Program-made: the position numbers and the translations under genes
In this document: in pieces, positions 1 through 10,857 of the stretch
Layout: each line of letters begins with the position of its first letter
Position numbering within the stretch: position 1 is the first letter of the stretch
Notes under the pieces: model-generated
What the model was told of the DNA's origin: nothing
What the model saw: only the letters and a program-made list of their open reading frames with translations
Databases searched by the model: none
Source of the DNA: Dongia mobilis
Lineage (GTDB): Bacteria; Pseudomonadota; Alphaproteobacteria; Dongiales; Dongiaceae
NCBI RefSeq assembly: GCF_004363235.1
Contig: NZ_SNYW01000012.1
Coordinates: forward strand, 7,501-71,500
DNA length: 64,000 bases
Direction of reading: 5' to 3'

Positions 1-372
1 GGCAATTACGTCCGCATCAAGCATAACGGCACCTATCAGACCGCCTATGCGCATGCCAGCAAGTTCGCCAAGGGGTTGAACAAGGGCGACAAGGTCAAGC
101 AGGGCCAGGTCATCGCCTATGTCGGAACGACCGGCCGCTCCACCGGCCCGCACCTGCATTTCGAGGTTCTCGAGAACGGCAAGCAGGTGAACCCGAAGAA
201 GATCAAGTCGACCGGCGGCGACAAGCTGAACGGGAAGGACCTGAAGGCCTTCAAGGCGCTTGTCGCCAGCGTCGATGCCGAACGGCAGAATCTGCGCAAC
301 GTGGTGGAGATCGCCGAGACACCCGGCTCCGTGCCGATCGACTGCGACAGCGACCGGGGTTGCGAGAACTGA
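1..372 (+). CDS. M23 family metallopeptidase, C-terminal part (5' end outside window)
   Basis: The reading frame is open from the first base, so only about 123 C-terminal residues are visible. They contain the end of a LytM/M23 zinc endopeptidase domain: YAHAS, then a lysostaphin-like stretch (GQVIAYVGTTGRSTGPHLHFE) ending in the HxH zinc-ligand motif HLHFE. M23 enzymes cleave peptidoglycan cross-bridges in the periplasm, or act as amidase activators when degenerate. The remaining Zn ligands lie upstream of the window. About 65 residues follow the catalytic core and look like a poorly conserved C-tail. It is convergent with alkB, 17 bp away. Family assignment is secure; whether the enzyme is active cannot be judged from this fragment. 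Confidence 0.9.
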   Translation, partial: GNYVRIKHNGTYQTAYAHASKFAKGLNKGDKVKQGQVIAYVGTTGRSTGPHLHFEVLENGKQVNPKKIKSTGGDKLNGKDLKAFKALVASVDAERQNLRNVVEIAETPGSVPIDCDSDRGCEN

Positions 373-389
373 AACGCGGCAGCCGGCCT

Positions 390-1040
390 TCAGCCGGCGC
401 GGCGGAATGTCAGATTGATGCGCACCTGGCCGAAGACTCCTTCCTGACCCGGCTCGAGCGGAGCGACGCCATGATAATGGCGCCGCGCCACCCCACCCCA
501 TACCACGACATCGCCATGGTGGAGCGGCAGCTTTTCCACCCTGTCGCCGCGGGCCGGGCCACCGAAAAGAAAGTCCGCCGATGCGCCGAGGGAGAGCGAG
601 ACGATGGGATGCGCGAAGTCACGCTCGTCCCTGTCCTGATGCAGCGCCAATCGGTTGCCGGGCTCGTATCGGTTGATAAGGCAGACGTCCGGCGCAAAGC
701 CGGAAAACCCGGCCGCTTGTGCCGCCCTTCTGGCAAAATCGCCAAGAACCCGCGGCATCGCCGGCCAGGGCCACCCCGTCGCCGGATCGACCGTTTCGTA
801 GCGATAGCCGGCACGATCGGAAACCCAGCCGAGAGCGCCACAGTTGGTCATGGCAACCGACATCCGACGGCCACCGGGCGTGACCATGTGCCGGAACGGC
901 GCCACGGCCAGAATCTCCGGCAAGGCCGCCAATAAGGTATCCGCATCGGGCAATGCAAAGCCGCCCAGCAGAACAGCGCCTGGCGCGATGGTGCGCGGGC
1001 TCCGGCTGGCCTCCGTCGGCGCGAAAAGTGACAGCGTCAT
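390..1040 (-). CDS. alkB: AlkB-type alpha-ketoglutarate-dependent dioxygenase (DNA repair)
   Basis: This is a 216-residue Fe(II)/2-oxoglutarate dioxygenase, the same length as E. coli AlkB, which removes 1-methyladenine and 3-methylcytosine from DNA by oxidative demethylation. The iron ligands are visible as H134-x-D136 in LHQDRDE and H190 in RRHYHG. The 2-oxoglutarate-binding arginines are in RINLTFR (about R207 and R213). These positions are within three residues of those of E. coli AlkB. It lies downstream of clpB on the same strand, separated by about 118 bp, so it probably has its own promoter. There is no adjacent ada gene, so adaptive-response control is not evident. Confidence 0.93.
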   Translation of the reverse strand: MTLSLFAPTEASRSPRTIAPGAVLLGGFALPDADTLLAALPEILAVAPFRHMVTPGGRRMSVAMTNCGALGWVSDRAGYRYETVDPATGWPWPAMPRVLGDFARRAAQAAGFSGFAPDVCLINRYEPGNRLALHQDRDERDFAHPIVSLSLGASADFLFGGPARGDRVEKLPLHHGDVVVWGGVARRHYHGVAPLEPGQEGVFGQVRINLTFRRAG

Positions 1041-1158
1041 CCTGGTCCGATCCGGTTGTCGGCGCGCCTAGCGTCCCAGCGCCGCCCATCAATCTACCTG
1101 CGGGCGCCGCGGCCGAACAGTTCCGCGGTCAACGGCGCCGGACCGGCGGGTGGAGTGG

Positions 1159-3807
1159 TCAGTGGAGGGCCGCAGAGCCGCGCCCGACTTCCGGGGTCAC
1201 GCGCGGCAAAGCGCCCTCGGCCCCATCGACTCTTTCTCCGCCGACAGTCAGCGCCCCATCCGCAGCCGAAACGGCTATGATCTCGCCCGGCTTGAAGCGG
1301 CCCTCAAGGATCATGGTCGCCAGCGGATTCTGCAGCGCACGCTGGATGACGCGCTTCAGCGGCCGCGCGCCATAGACCGGGTCATAGCCGGCCTCCGCCA
1401 GCCATTCCTTCGCCTTCTCGTCGATCGCGAGAACCAATTTGCGGTCGGCCAGCAGGGCTTCAAGTCGCTGCAGCTGGATACCGACAATACCGGTCATGTG
1501 ATGGCGGCTGAGGCGATGGAACAGGATCACCTCGTCGAGGCGGTTGAGGAATTCCGGCCGGAACGCCTGACGCACGACGCCCATCACCTGATCTCGTACG
1601 GCACCCGAATCCTGGCCTTCGCCGAGGCCCGCCAGGAACTCGCTGCCGAGATTCGACGTCAGGATGATGATCGTATTCTTGAAATCGACCGTGCGCCCCT
1701 GGCCATCGGTCAGGCGGCCGTCGTCCAGCACCTGCAACAGTACGTTGAACACGTCTGGATGCGCCTTCTCAACCTCGTCGAACAGCACCACCTGGTAGGG
1801 ACGGCGCCGAACCGCCTCGGTCAGGACGCCACCCTCGTCATAGCCGACATAGCCCGGCGGCGCGCCGATCAGGCGGGAGACGGCGTGTTTTTCCATGAAC
1901 TCGGACATGTCGATGCGGACCATGGCCTGATCGTCATCGAACAGGAAGCCAGCCAGCGCCTTGCACAGTTCGGTCTTGCCGACGCCGGTCGGGCCGAGCA
2001 TCAGGAACGAGCCGATCGGCCGGTTCGGATCCTGCAATCCGGCGCGGGCGCGCCGCACGGCATTGGCGACAGCGACGACGGCTTCTTCCTGGCCGACGAC
2101 GCGGGCACCAAGTGCTTCCTCCATGTGGAGGAGCTTGTCGCGCTCGCCGGTCAGCATCTTGTCGACTGGGATGCCGGTCCAGCGCGAGACGACACCGGCG
2201 ATGTCCTCTTCCTTCACCACCTCGTTCAGCATGCGGTGCTCGGCCGCCTCCTCGGCCGCCTCGAGGCGACGCTGCAGATCCGGGATGATCGAATAGGTCA
2301 ACTCGCCGGCCCGGGCGAAATCACCACGGCGTTGCACCTGCTCGACTTCGATCTTCGCCTGGTCGATCTGCTCCTTCAGCTTCTGCGCATCGTCAATCTT
2401 CTGCTTCTCGGCGCGCCACAGCGCGGTAAGGGAACGAGACTTGGCCTCCAGGGCCTCGATCTCCTCGATGAGATGCTGCAGCCGTTCCTTCGAGGCGGCA
2501 TCGCTCTCCTTCTTGAGCGCTTCGCGCTCCACCTTGAGCTGGATCAGCTTCCGGTCGACCTCGTCGATCTCCTCCGGCTTGGACTCGACCTCCATGCGCA
2601 GGCGGGACGCCGCCTCGTCCACGAGATCGATCGCCTTGTCAGGAAGGAATCGATCGGTGATATAGCGATTGGACAGCGTCGCGGCCGCGACGATCGCCGC
2701 ATCGGTAATGCGGACCCCGTGATGCATCTCGTACTTTTCCTTGAGGCCGCGCAGGATCGAGATCGTATCGGTGACGGTGGGTTCCGCCACAAAGACCGGC
2801 TGGAAGCGCCGCGCCAGCGCGGCATCCTTCTCGATATGCTTGCGATATTCGTCGAGCGTCGTGGCACCGACACAGTGCAACTCGCCGCGCGCGAGGGCTG
2901 GCTTCAGCATGTTGGAGGCGTCCATGGCGCCTTCCGCCTTGCCGGCCCCGACCAGAGTGTGGAGTTCGTCGATGAAGAGGATGATCTCGCCCGCCGCCGC
3001 GGAAATCTCCTGCAGCACCGACTTCAGGCGCTCCTCGAATTCGCCGCGATATTTGGCACCGGCAACCAGCGCGCCAAGATCGAGCGACAACAGCTTGCGG
3101 TTCTTCAGCCCCTCCGGCACGTCGCCATTGGCGATGCGGAGTGCAAGCCCTTCGATGATCGCTGTCTTGCCGACCCCGGGCTCGCCGATCAGGACGGGAT
3201 TGTTCTTGGTCCGGCGCGAGAGCACCTGGATGGTGCGGCGAATTTCCTCGTCGCGGCCGATGACGGGATCGAGCTTGCCTTCGCGGGCCAGCGCCGTGAA
3301 GTCCCGCGCGTACTTCTTGAGCGCGTCATAGCCTTCTTCCGCGCTGGCGCTGTCGGCCTTGCGGCCCTTGCGCAGATCGTTGATGGCCTGGTTCAGCTTC
3401 TGCGGCACCAGACCGGCTTCCTTGAGTGCCTTGCCGGATGCCGTGTCGCTCGCCATGGCGAGCGCCAGCAGCATGCGTTCCACCGTCACGAAGCCGTCGC
3501 CGGATTTCTGAGCCAACTCCTCGGCCTGGCCGAGCACGCGGGCAAGTTCGGGGGACATGTAGACCTGACCGGCACCGCTTCCCTCGACTCGCGGCAGCCT
3601 TTCGACTTCGCGCTCGATCGCGGCCTGGGCACGCGCCGGCTCGGCACCGGCCGCCTTCATCAGATTGGCAGCCATGCCCTCCTTGTCGTCGAGGAGCGTC
3701 TTAAGCAGGTGTTCTGGCGTCAGGCGCTGGTGGCCGGAACGCAGAGCCAGCGTCTGCGCAGCCTGCAGGAAACCGCGCGACCGTTCGGTGAATTTTTCCA
3801 GATCCAT
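1159..3807 (-). CDS. clpB: ATP-dependent chaperone ClpB (Hsp104 family disaggregase)
   Basis: The product is 882 residues (family usually 855-880) and complete. It starts with the Clp N-domain (about 1-150), followed by AAA+ domain 1 with Walker A GEPGVGKT at about 208-215 and Walker [11 protein letters not shown] coiled-coil M-domain at about 410-530 marks ClpB rather than ClpA/ClpC. AAA+ domain 2 has Walker A GPTGVGKT and Walker [14 protein letters not shown]. ClpB works with DnaK to pull proteins out of aggregates in the cytosol. A GAGAGAGGG-like ribosome site precedes the ATG. I looked for a sigma-32 promoter in 3808-3960 and found none that is convincing. Confidence 0.98.
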   Translation of the reverse strand: MDLEKFTERSRGFLQAAQTLALRSGHQRLTPEHLLKTLLDDKEGMAANLMKAAGAEPARAQAAIEREVERLPRVEGSGAGQVYMSPELARVLGQAEELAQKSGDGFVTVERMLLALAMASDTASGKALKEAGLVPQKLNQAINDLRKGRKADSASAEEGYDALKKYARDFTALAREGKLDPVIGRDEEIRRTIQVLSRRTKNNPVLIGEPGVGKTAIIEGLALRIANGDVPEGLKNRKLLSLDLGALVAGAKYRGEFEERLKSVLQEISAAAGEIILFIDELHTLVGAGKAEGAMDASNMLKPALARGELHCVGATTLDEYRKHIEKDAALARRFQPVFVAEPTVTDTISILRGLKEKYEMHHGVRITDAAIVAAATLSNRYITDRFLPDKAIDLVDEAASRLRMEVESKPEEIDEVDRKLIQLKVEREALKKESDAASKERLQHLIEEIEALEAKSRSLTALWRAEKQKIDDAQKLKEQIDQAKIEVEQVQRRGDFARAGELTYSIIPDLQRRLEAAEEAAEHRMLNEVVKEEDIAGVVSRWTGIPVDKMLTGERDKLLHMEEALGARVVGQEEAVVAVANAVRRARAGLQDPNRPIGSFLMLGPTGVGKTELCKALAGFLFDDDQAMVRIDMSEFMEKHAVSRLIGAPPGYVGYDEGGVLTEAVRRRPYQVVLFDEVEKAHPDVFNVLLQVLDDGRLTDGQGRTVDFKNTIIILTSNLGSEFLAGLGEGQDSGAVRDQVMGVVRQAFRPEFLNRLDEVILFHRLSRHHMTGIVGIQLQRLEALLADRKLVLAIDEKAKEWLAEAGYDPVYGARPLKRVIQRALQNPLATMILEGRFKPGEIIAVSAADGALTVGGERVDGAEGALPRVTPEVGRGSAALH

Positions 3808-3969
3808 ATGTCAGCCCTCTCTCAATCGCGCCCTCTCGGAGGCCCGCGATCATGGATGCCATTGTCGTTTGAGGCGTCTGATCGGGCCACCAACCGAAGC
3901 CGGTCGGTCAGCCCGGAGACCCGTCCCACCTCAGACATATGGAAATCGTTAACATCAAAACAAGCCCCC

Positions 3970-4005
3970 GAATCGAAAGGGGCCGGCGCATTTAAGGCCG
4001 GCCCC
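3970..4005 (-). terminator. Stem-loop terminator downstream of the DUF4167 gene
   Basis: A 9-bp perfect inverted repeat (GGGGCCGGC at 3979-3987 and GCCGGCCCC at 3997-4005) has a 9-nt loop. Read on the minus strand it is followed by TTTCGATT. It lies about 60 bp past the stop codon of the DUF4167 gene and about 170 bp before clpB, so it separates the two transcripts. The U-tract is short, so termination may be partial. Confidence 0.6.
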
Positions 4006-4067
4006 CAATTCAGACTGTTTCTGTGCGCAATTGTCGCGGCAAAACGGCCGCATCCTGCCGCGCGTTC

Positions 4068-4955
4068 TCAGTCGCCGCCCTCGACACCGGGAAGGGCCGG
4101 TTCAGCCGAAGCCTCCGTCCCGGCCCCGTGGCGCGGTCGGCGCGACCGCAGGCGCCCGCGAGCGCGCGGGCTGCGACCGCCGCCTTCCTCCCGGCTGCCG
4201 TCCTCGCTGCTGCGCGCTTCCGCAGTGGCCGGCAGCAGGACTTCCGGATAGTCGGGTTGATCGTCGCCCGGGGGAGCCGATGCCGGCCTAGCAGCATTGC
4301 CATCCGGCTGCGCGTCCGGGGTCTGCCCCCCATCATCGCCGCGACTGCTGACGGCCTGGTCGCCGGCTGACTGGCCATTGGCGTATTGGCCATTGAACTG
4401 GCTGTTGCGACCGTCATGACGGTTCTGCTGGCGATTGCGCGGTCCGCGCCCTTGCGGGCGGCTGAAGCCGGCCTCGTCGTCGCCCTCGGCTCCAGAATCG
4501 CCGCCTTCCGCTGGCGCTGCATTGGCATTGCTGCCACTGCCCTGACCCGCACCGGCCGAACCGCCGCCGGCCCCGCTGCCCTCCGACATGTTGGCCTGCG
4601 GCGCCTGGCCGCCGGTGTAAAGTGCGGCGGAAAGCCCCTGGCTGACATTCTGCACGTTGAAATCAGCCACCGAGATGTCGCGACCGCCGACCCGCGGGCG
4701 CTGGCCGTCATTCATTGCCTGGATGACGCGATAATAGTGATCGGCGTGCTGCAGGTAGTTTTCCGCCGCGATGCGGTCGCCGGCGACGCCGGCGTCACGC
4801 GCCAGCTGCAGATATTTCTCGAGTATCTGGTAGACATTGCCGCGGACTCGCGTCTCGCCGCCGCCGTCGTAACTCTGGTTCTTGCTGGGTATGCCGCCGT
4901 GTTGCTTCCGCTGACCGCGATTGCGGCCGCGCCGATTATTATTGCCAGGTCTCAT
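4068..4955 (-). CDS. DUF4167 domain-containing protein
   Basis: This 295-residue protein starts at MRPGNNNRRGR, the characteristic basic N-terminus of the alphaproteobacterial DUF4167 family. That is why I prefer this ATG to the in-frame start 66 bp further upstream. The conserved DUF4167 block runs over about residues 25-90 (KNQSYDGGGETRVRGNVYQI, then EKYLQLARDAGVAGDRIAAE and YLQHADHYYRVI). The remaining two-thirds is low-complexity, rich in Gly, Ala, Gln, Asn, Arg and Pro, and probably disordered. The Arg/Asn-rich start suggests RNA or nucleoprotein binding, but this is inference because the family function is unknown. Its position between prmC and clpB is typical of the class. Confidence 0.9.
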   Translation of the reverse strand: MRPGNNNRRGRNRGQRKQHGGIPSKNQSYDGGGETRVRGNVYQILEKYLQLARDAGVAGDRIAAENYLQHADHYYRVIQAMNDGQRPRVGGRDISVADFNVQNVSQGLSAALYTGGQAPQANMSEGSGAGGGSAGAGQGSGSNANAAPAEGGDSGAEGDDEAGFSRPQGRGPRNRQQNRHDGRNSQFNGQYANGQSAGDQAVSSRGDDGGQTPDAQPDGNAARPASAPPGDDQPDYPEVLLPATAEARSSEDGSREEGGGRSPRARGRLRSRRPRHGAGTEASAEPALPGVEGGD

Positions 4956-5278
4956 GCGTCGATCATTCGCTTCTGTTTGCGGCTCAGCTCCGGTCACCCG
5001 GTAGCGGGGTCGAACGGCCAACCACGACGCCCTCTTGCCAAAATGGCGGCAGGCGTTGCTGGCAGGTTCAGACTCCCCGGCTTAAACGCGATGTGCGGAG
5101 GCCCAGTGGGGGCGGTTCGGCCCAACGGCCATATCCCAATTACCTCGCCCCGATGCCGCGTGAAACGTATCCGCTTCGCGGCTGATTTCCAACAACTATT
5201 TTAGCCTTTCGCTGCTGTCCGCGGCGCAGCACCAGTCGTCTGTGGGCCCATCCAAGCCTTTGAAAGCGCTATTCTTTC
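4956..5278. other. 323-bp intergenic region, no gene seen
   Basis: This spacer lies between the prmC stop and the DUF4167 start, both on the minus strand. I see no conserved coding potential in any frame. It probably holds the promoter and leader of the DUF4167 gene. A TAAAAT sequence on the minus strand (around 5200) could be a -10 element, but no matching -35 hexamer sits 16-18 bp upstream, so I do not call a promoter. Confidence 0.5.
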
Positions 5279-6142
5279 CTAGGGCCGCCGAAACAGCAGG
5301 CAACGCTCGCGTCCGGCAAGGTCCCTGGCCCGCCCGGCAGGGACCAAACCAGCGGCCGTCATCAGTTCGGAAACGGATTCGGCCTGGCCGAGGCCGATCT
5401 CCAGCGCCACAAGTCCGTCGGGCGCCAGATGGCGCCACAACAGGGGAGCGAGCCCCCGGTAGGCCTCAAGCCCGTCCATGCCGCCGTCGAGGGCAAGGCG
5501 CGGCTCATGACGCGCGACCTCGGGGGCAAGGCCGGCAATATCGCCGCTCGGAATATAGGGCGGGTTGCTGACGATGAGGTCGAAGGTGGCCGGATCGGCT
5601 GCAGTCAATGCGGCGGTCCAGGCCCCTTCGCGAAACGCGACACGGTCGCCTAGGCCGAGGCGCGCGGCATTGCGCCCGGCAATCGCCAGGGCCGCCGCCG
5701 ACAGGTCGATGGCCCAGCCAAGCGCGTTGGGAAGTTCGCGCAGCAGAGTGAGCAGCAGGCATCCCGAGCCGGTACCAAGATCAAGTATGCGCAGGTCGGC
5801 CCCACGGTCACCGACCTCGCCCAGCACCGCAGCGATCAGCGCTTCGCTGTCAGGCCGCGGATCGAGCACGTCGCGGCTGACGAAGAAGGGCAGCGACCAG
5901 AACTCGCGCTCGCCGGTGAGGTGCGAGACCGGCTCGCGGTCGGCACGGCGCCGCACCAGTTCGCGATAGCCGGCAACGCCGGAGTCGTCGACTGGACGTT
6001 CCGGAAAGCCGATCATCACAGCTGGCGGCACCTTTGCCGCAATTGCCAGCAGCAACCGCGCCTCGCGACCCGGGGCCTCGATGCCGGCAGCGCCCAGTAC
6101 CTTCATGCCCTCGCTGAGGAGATCGGCGATCCGCGCGCTCAT
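5279..6142 (-). CDS. prmC: Peptide chain release factor N5-glutamine methyltransferase PrmC
   Basis: PrmC methylates the glutamine of the GGQ motif in release factors 1 and 2, using S-adenosylmethionine. The 287-residue protein has an N-terminal helical substrate-binding domain (about 1-90) and a Rossmann methyltransferase domain. The latter has the SAM loop DLGTGSG at 121-127 and the catalytic NPPY at 193-196, which is diagnostic for this family. It starts one base after the prfA stop codon, so it is translationally linked to its own substrate, RF1. This is the usual prfA-prmC arrangement. Confidence 0.96.
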   Translation of the reverse strand: MSARIADLLSEGMKVLGAAGIEAPGREARLLLAIAAKVPPAVMIGFPERPVDDSGVAGYRELVRRRADREPVSHLTGEREFWSLPFFVSRDVLDPRPDSEALIAAVLGEVGDRGADLRILDLGTGSGCLLLTLLRELPNALGWAIDLSAAALAIAGRNAARLGLGDRVAFREGAWTAALTAADPATFDLIVSNPPYIPSGDIAGLAPEVARHEPRLALDGGMDGLEAYRGLAPLLWRHLAPDGLVALEIGLGQAESVSELMTAAGLVPAGRARDLAGRERCLLFRRP

Positions 6143-6143
6143 C

Positions 6144-7220
<1,077 letters not shown>

Positions 7221-7223
7221 GAC

Positions 7224-8504
7224 CTACTCTTTGTTGCGATCGAGGCCGAACAGACGGCGCGCGGCGCGCTCCAGTTCGGGATCGTTGGCATTGTCGCGGA
7301 GCGCATTGAGCGGCCGATGCAACAGGCGATTGACCAGGCGACGCGAGAGCTCCTCGGCATCCAGTCGCGGATTCTCCGAGAGAAGTGCCTGGCGCTCGCC
7401 CTCGAAATATTCGCGCAGGCCGGTCAGCGATGCGCTGATATCACGCACCTGCCGCGCCTTCTCGAACCGATCAAGCTCGGCATCGATGATTGCCGTAGCC
7501 GCCTGAACCGCGGCGGATCGTTCCTTGCGGCCGGCCCTGGCCAACCGCTCGAGATCATCGAAGGCATAGCGGAAGGCGTCGTCGACCGCATCTACCTTTG
7601 GATCCACATCGCCGGGGATGGCGAGGTCGACCAGCAGGATCGGCCGGTGCCGCCGCTTCCTGAGTGCCGTTGCCACAGCAGGCGCCTCCACGACGTAACG
7701 GGCGGCATCAAGGGCTGTCACCACGACATCCGCATCGACCAGCGCCTGTGGCAGCTCAGCGAACGCCCCGACATGGCCCTGGATGTGCTGTGCGATCTCC
7801 CTTGCCCTGGCGGGCTCGCCATGGATGACCGCCCAACGCTGCAAGCCGGCCTCGCGCAAATGCTCGAGGGCGAGCTGGCCGAGATCGCCGACCCCGAGCA
7901 GCAGGGCGGAAAGGGTGTCGAGGCTGCCGTGCACCTGGCGGGCGATCTTCACCACGCAGGCCGCCATCGACACCGATTGCGCGGCAATGTCGGTTTCGCT
8001 CCGCACCCGCTTGGCGGCGGCAAAGGCAGCCTGCAGCACGCGCTCCAGTTCCGTCCCCATGGTGCCGGCGCGCGCAGCGAACTGATAGGCCTCCTTGACC
8101 TGGCCCAGGACCTGCGGCTCGCCGACAACCTGGCTTTCCAGTGATGCCGCGACGGAGAAGCCGTAGCGAAGGGCGGCCCTGTCGGCGAGGTAGTGGAGCT
8201 TCGGTGCCACGTCCGCGACTTCACCCCCGGCAGCCTCGGCGATCAATGCCGTGATGTCGGATGCGGCGCGGGTCTCGTCGTCTACCACGGCCCAGATTTC
8301 GCAGCGATCGCATGTGGCCAGGACCATGGCCTGCTTCAGACCCTTCTCGCGGCAGCGCAAGAGCAGGCGCAAGGCATCGGCATCGTCACCCTGCAACTGC
8401 TCGCGCAGCAGGTCCGGCGCCCGCTTGTGTTCGGCCCCGACGATCAGGAATGTGCCCGGCGCTATCCCAAGCGGATCACCGACAGGGCGCCAGTGTTGCG
8501 GCAA
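7224..8504 (-). CDS. Glutamyl-tRNA reductase-like protein (divergent GluTR)
   Basis: The product is about 426 residues from a TTG at 8504; ATGs at 8579 and 8603 would overlap hisS by over 100 bp, and no start has a strong ribosome site. All three GluTR domains are recognisable: an N-terminal catalytic domain (LIVGAEHKRAP), a second block with VVGEPQVLGQVKEAYQ and AAKRVRSETDI, an NADPH-binding domain (LLLGVGDLG, LLVDLAIPGDVDP), and a helical dimerisation tail. GluTR reduces Glu-tRNA to glutamate-1-semialdehyde for tetrapyrrole synthesis. The catalytic Cys is kept, but the usual TCNR is TCDRCE, and the conserved active-site His (E. coli H99, in SHLMRVASG) aligns with Tyr in RYGFSVAAS. Catalysis is therefore uncertain. 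It overlaps hisS by 29 bp and abuts prfA. Confidence 0.82.
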   Translation of the reverse strand: MPQHWRPVGDPLGIAPGTFLIVGAEHKRAPDLLREQLQGDDADALRLLLRCREKGLKQAMVLATCDRCEIWAVVDDETRAASDITALIAEAAGGEVADVAPKLHYLADRAALRYGFSVAASLESQVVGEPQVLGQVKEAYQFAARAGTMGTELERVLQAAFAAAKRVRSETDIAAQSVSMAACVVKIARQVHGSLDTLSALLLGVGDLGQLALEHLREAGLQRWAVIHGEPARAREIAQHIQGHVGAFAELPQALVDADVVVTALDAARYVVEAPAVATALRKRRHRPILLVDLAIPGDVDPKVDAVDDAFRYAFDDLERLARAGRKERSAAVQAATAIIDAELDRFEKARQVRDISASLTGLREYFEGERQALLSENPRLDAEELSRRLVNRLLHRPLNALRDNANDPELERAARRLFGLDRNKE

Positions 8505-9720
8505 GATCGCCGAGCGGCACGTTCTTCTGCTCGCCGGAATCGAGCAGTTTGACTGCCGCCTCGCCTCGCGCCAGCTCATCGTCGCCCAGGATGACGGCGG
8601 CAATTGCCGAAACCTTGTTGGCGCGCTTCATGCGCTTGCCCATGTTGCCGGTGAAGCCGAGATCAACCAGAAAGTCCTGCCGCCGCAGTTCGTCGGCAAT
8701 CTGCAGGGCCCTGCGTTCGGCCGCCGCGCCCATCGGCACGATGGCGATCGGACGTGGCGCCGGGAGTTCCTGCTGCAGCACCATGGCGCAGCGCTCAACG
8801 CCACTCGCCCAGCCTACGCCCGGCGTCTCGGGGCCGCCCATCAGCGAGACGAGGCCGTCATAGCGGCCGCCGCCAAGCACGGTCTTCTGTGCACCCAGAT
8901 CGGCGCAGGTGATCTCGAAGCAGGTATGGCAGTAATAGTCGAGGCCTCGCACCAGGCGCTGGTTGATCGTGTAGGAGATGCCGAGGAGATCCAGCCCCTC
9001 GCGAACAGCGGCGAAGAAATCGCGGGCTTCGTCGGTCAGATACTCGCTGGAGAGCGGCGCATTGGCGACGATCTTCTGATCGCCCTCATCCTTCGAATCC
9101 AGGACGCGCATCGGATTCTTCTCGAGGCGCTCCTGACTGTCCTTGGAAAGCCTGTCGCGAAAGCTGTTGAGATACTCGACCAGCACCTTGCGGTAGGCCT
9201 GGCGGCTTGCGGTGTCACCCAGGGTGTTGAGTTCCAACTCGCACCGATCCCAGGCGCCGAGCCGGCGCAGGAATTCGACACCGGTCGCGATCACTTCGAT
9301 ATCGCCGCCCGGCTCTTTCACACCGAGCAACTCGATTCCGGTCTGATGAAACTGGCGCAGGCGACCCTTCTGCGGGCGCTCGTAGCGGAACATCGGCCCG
9401 GCATAGAAGTATTTCAGCGGCAGGTGCTGGGTGAGCCCCTCGGAAATGAGGGCGCGCGCCACGCCCGCCGTGTTCTCCGGCCGCAAGGTTACCGTCTCTC
9501 CGCCCTTGTCGGTGAAGGTGTACATCTCCTTCGTCACGACGTCGGAAGTGTCGCCAAGGGTGCGCTTGAAAACCTCCGTGAATTCGAAGATCGGCGTCGC
9601 GACTTCCTGATAGCCGAAGCAGAGCGCCGCGCGCCGCGCGGTCTCCATGACGTGGCGATGGCGCCGCATGTCTTCAGGCAACAGGTCATGTGTGCCGCGA
9701 ACCGGCTGCAAACCAGACAT
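8476..9720 (-). CDS. hisS: Histidine--tRNA ligase
   Basis: This class II aminoacyl-tRNA synthetase charges tRNA-His. The 414-residue protein begins with LQPVRGTHDLLPED, typical of HisRS. Motif 2 is FRYERPQKGRLRQFHQ, the histidine-specific loop is RGLDYYCHTCFEI, and motif 3 is GGGRYDGL with GVGWASGVER. The C-terminal anticodon-binding domain (about 325-414) is complete. It follows ispG by 21 bp and its 3' end overlaps the GluTR-like gene, indicating one transcript ispG-hisS-GluTR-prfA-prmC. Confidence 0.97.
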   Translation of the reverse strand: MSGLQPVRGTHDLLPEDMRRHRHVMETARRAALCFGYQEVATPIFEFTEVFKRTLGDTSDVVTKEMYTFTDKGGETVTLRPENTAGVARALISEGLTQHLPLKYFYAGPMFRYERPQKGRLRQFHQTGIELLGVKEPGGDIEVIATGVEFLRRLGAWDRCELELNTLGDTASRQAYRKVLVEYLNSFRDRLSKDSQERLEKNPMRVLDSKDEGDQKIVANAPLSSEYLTDEARDFFAAVREGLDLLGISYTINQRLVRGLDYYCHTCFEITCADLGAQKTVLGGGRYDGLVSLMGGPETPGVGWASGVERCAMVLQQELPAPRPIAIVPMGAAAERRALQIADELRRQDFLVDLGFTGNMGKRMKRANKVSAIAAVILGDDELARGEAAVKLLDSGEQKNVPLGDLAATLAPCR

Positions 9721-9741
9721 CTTCGAAATCCCCCGGAAATC

Positions 9742-10857
9742 CTATTCGGCAGCGGCCTTTTTCGCGGCCTCGATCTCCGCCGCCTTCTGTTCGATCAGTT
9801 CCGCCATGTGTTCGACGATGTCCTGGTCCTTGAGGCGATGGTGCTGATTGCCGGCGAGGTAGACCATATGCGTGTTGTTGCCGCCGCCAGTGAAGCCGAT
9901 ATCGGTCTCGCGCGCCTCGCCCGGGCCGTTGACGACGCAGCCGATGATGCTGACCGACATCGGCGTCGTAATGTGGGCAACCCTTTTCTCCAGCGCCTCG
10001 ACCGTCTTGATGACGTCGAAATTCTGTCGCGCGCAGGACGGGCACGAGATGATGTTGACGCCACGATGGCGCAGATTGAGCGATTTCAGCAGATCAAAGC
10101 CGACCTTCACCTCCTCGACCGGATCAGCCGAGAGCGAAACGCGCAGTGTATCGCCGATGCCAGCCCAGAGCAGCGACCCCAGGCCGATCGCCGATTTCAC
10201 CGTGCCGATGCGCAAGCCGCCGGCCTCGGTAATGCCGATATGGAGCGGATAGTCGCAGGCGTCGGCGAGGCCCTGATAGGCAGCGACGGCCAGAAAGACG
10301 TCGGACGCCTTGACGCTGATCTTGAACTCGAAGAAATCGTGATCCTCGAGGATCTTCGCGTGGTTGAGGCCACTCTCGACCATCGCTTCGGGGCAAGGTT
10401 CGCCATAGCGCTCGAGAAGCTCGCGCTCAAGCGAGCCGGCATTGACGCCGATGCGCATCGAGCAACCGTAATCCTTGGCCGCCTTCACCACCTCGCGCAC
10501 GCGCTCGGCGCTGCCGATATTGCCGGGATTGATGCGCAGGCAGGCAGCCCCCGCCTTCGCTGCCTCAATGCCGCGCTTGTAGTGAAAATGGATGTCGGCG
10601 ACGATCGGCACGTTCACCTGACGGACGATTTCCTTGAGGGCCGCCGTCGATTCTTCGTCCGGGCAGGAAACGCGCACGATATCGGCACCCGCTGCTTCCG
10701 CCGCCTGGATCTGCGCCACAGTCGCCTTGACGTCGGGGGTCAAGGTGTTGGTCATGGTCTGCACGCTGATCGGGGCATCGCCACCGACCAGGATATTGCC
10801 GACACGGATTTGCCGCGACTTGCGCCGCTGGATGTCTCGATAGGGCCGGACGCTCAT
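9742..10857 (-). CDS. ispG: Flavodoxin-dependent (E)-4-hydroxy-3-methylbut-2-enyl-diphosphate synthase (IspG/GcpE)
   Basis: IspG converts MEcPP to HMBPP, the penultimate step of the non-mevalonate isoprenoid pathway, using a [4Fe-4S] cluster. The 371-residue bacterial-type protein has the cluster cysteines C272 and C275 (SCPSCAR) and C307, with the fourth ligand E314 in [12 protein letters not shown]. The N-terminal TIM barrel ([15 protein letters not shown] onward) is intact. It has no insertion domain of the plant type. The RodZ-like gene lies about 200 bp upstream on the same strand, an order common in this group. Confidence 0.97.
   Translation of the reverse strand: MSVRPYRDIQRRKSRQIRVGNILVGGDAPISVQTMTNTLTPDVKATVAQIQAAEAAGADIVRVSCPDEESTAALKEIVRQVNVPIVADIHFHYKRGIEAAKAGAACLRINPGNIGSAERVREVVKAAKDYGCSMRIGVNAGSLERELLERYGEPCPEAMVESGLNHAKILEDHDFFEFKISVKASDVFLAVAAYQGLADACDYPLHIGITEAGGLRIGTVKSAIGLGSLLWAGIGDTLRVSLSADPVEEVKVGFDLLKSLNLRHRGVNIISCPSCARQNFDVIKTVEALEKRVAHITTPMSVSIIGCVVNGPGEARETDIGFTGGGNNTHMVYLAGNQHHRLKDQDIVEHMAELIEQKAAEIEAAKKAAAE

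Noticed and set aside
3808-3960. Heat-shock (sigma-32) promoter of clpB
   Set aside because: Expected from known clpB biology, but no sequence with acceptable -35 (CTTGAA-like) and -10 elements at proper spacing was found.
1150-4251. A 1033-codon plus-strand open frame
   Set aside because: It lies antisense to clpB. The protein is low in recognisable motifs and reflects the GC-rich third-position pattern of the true gene.
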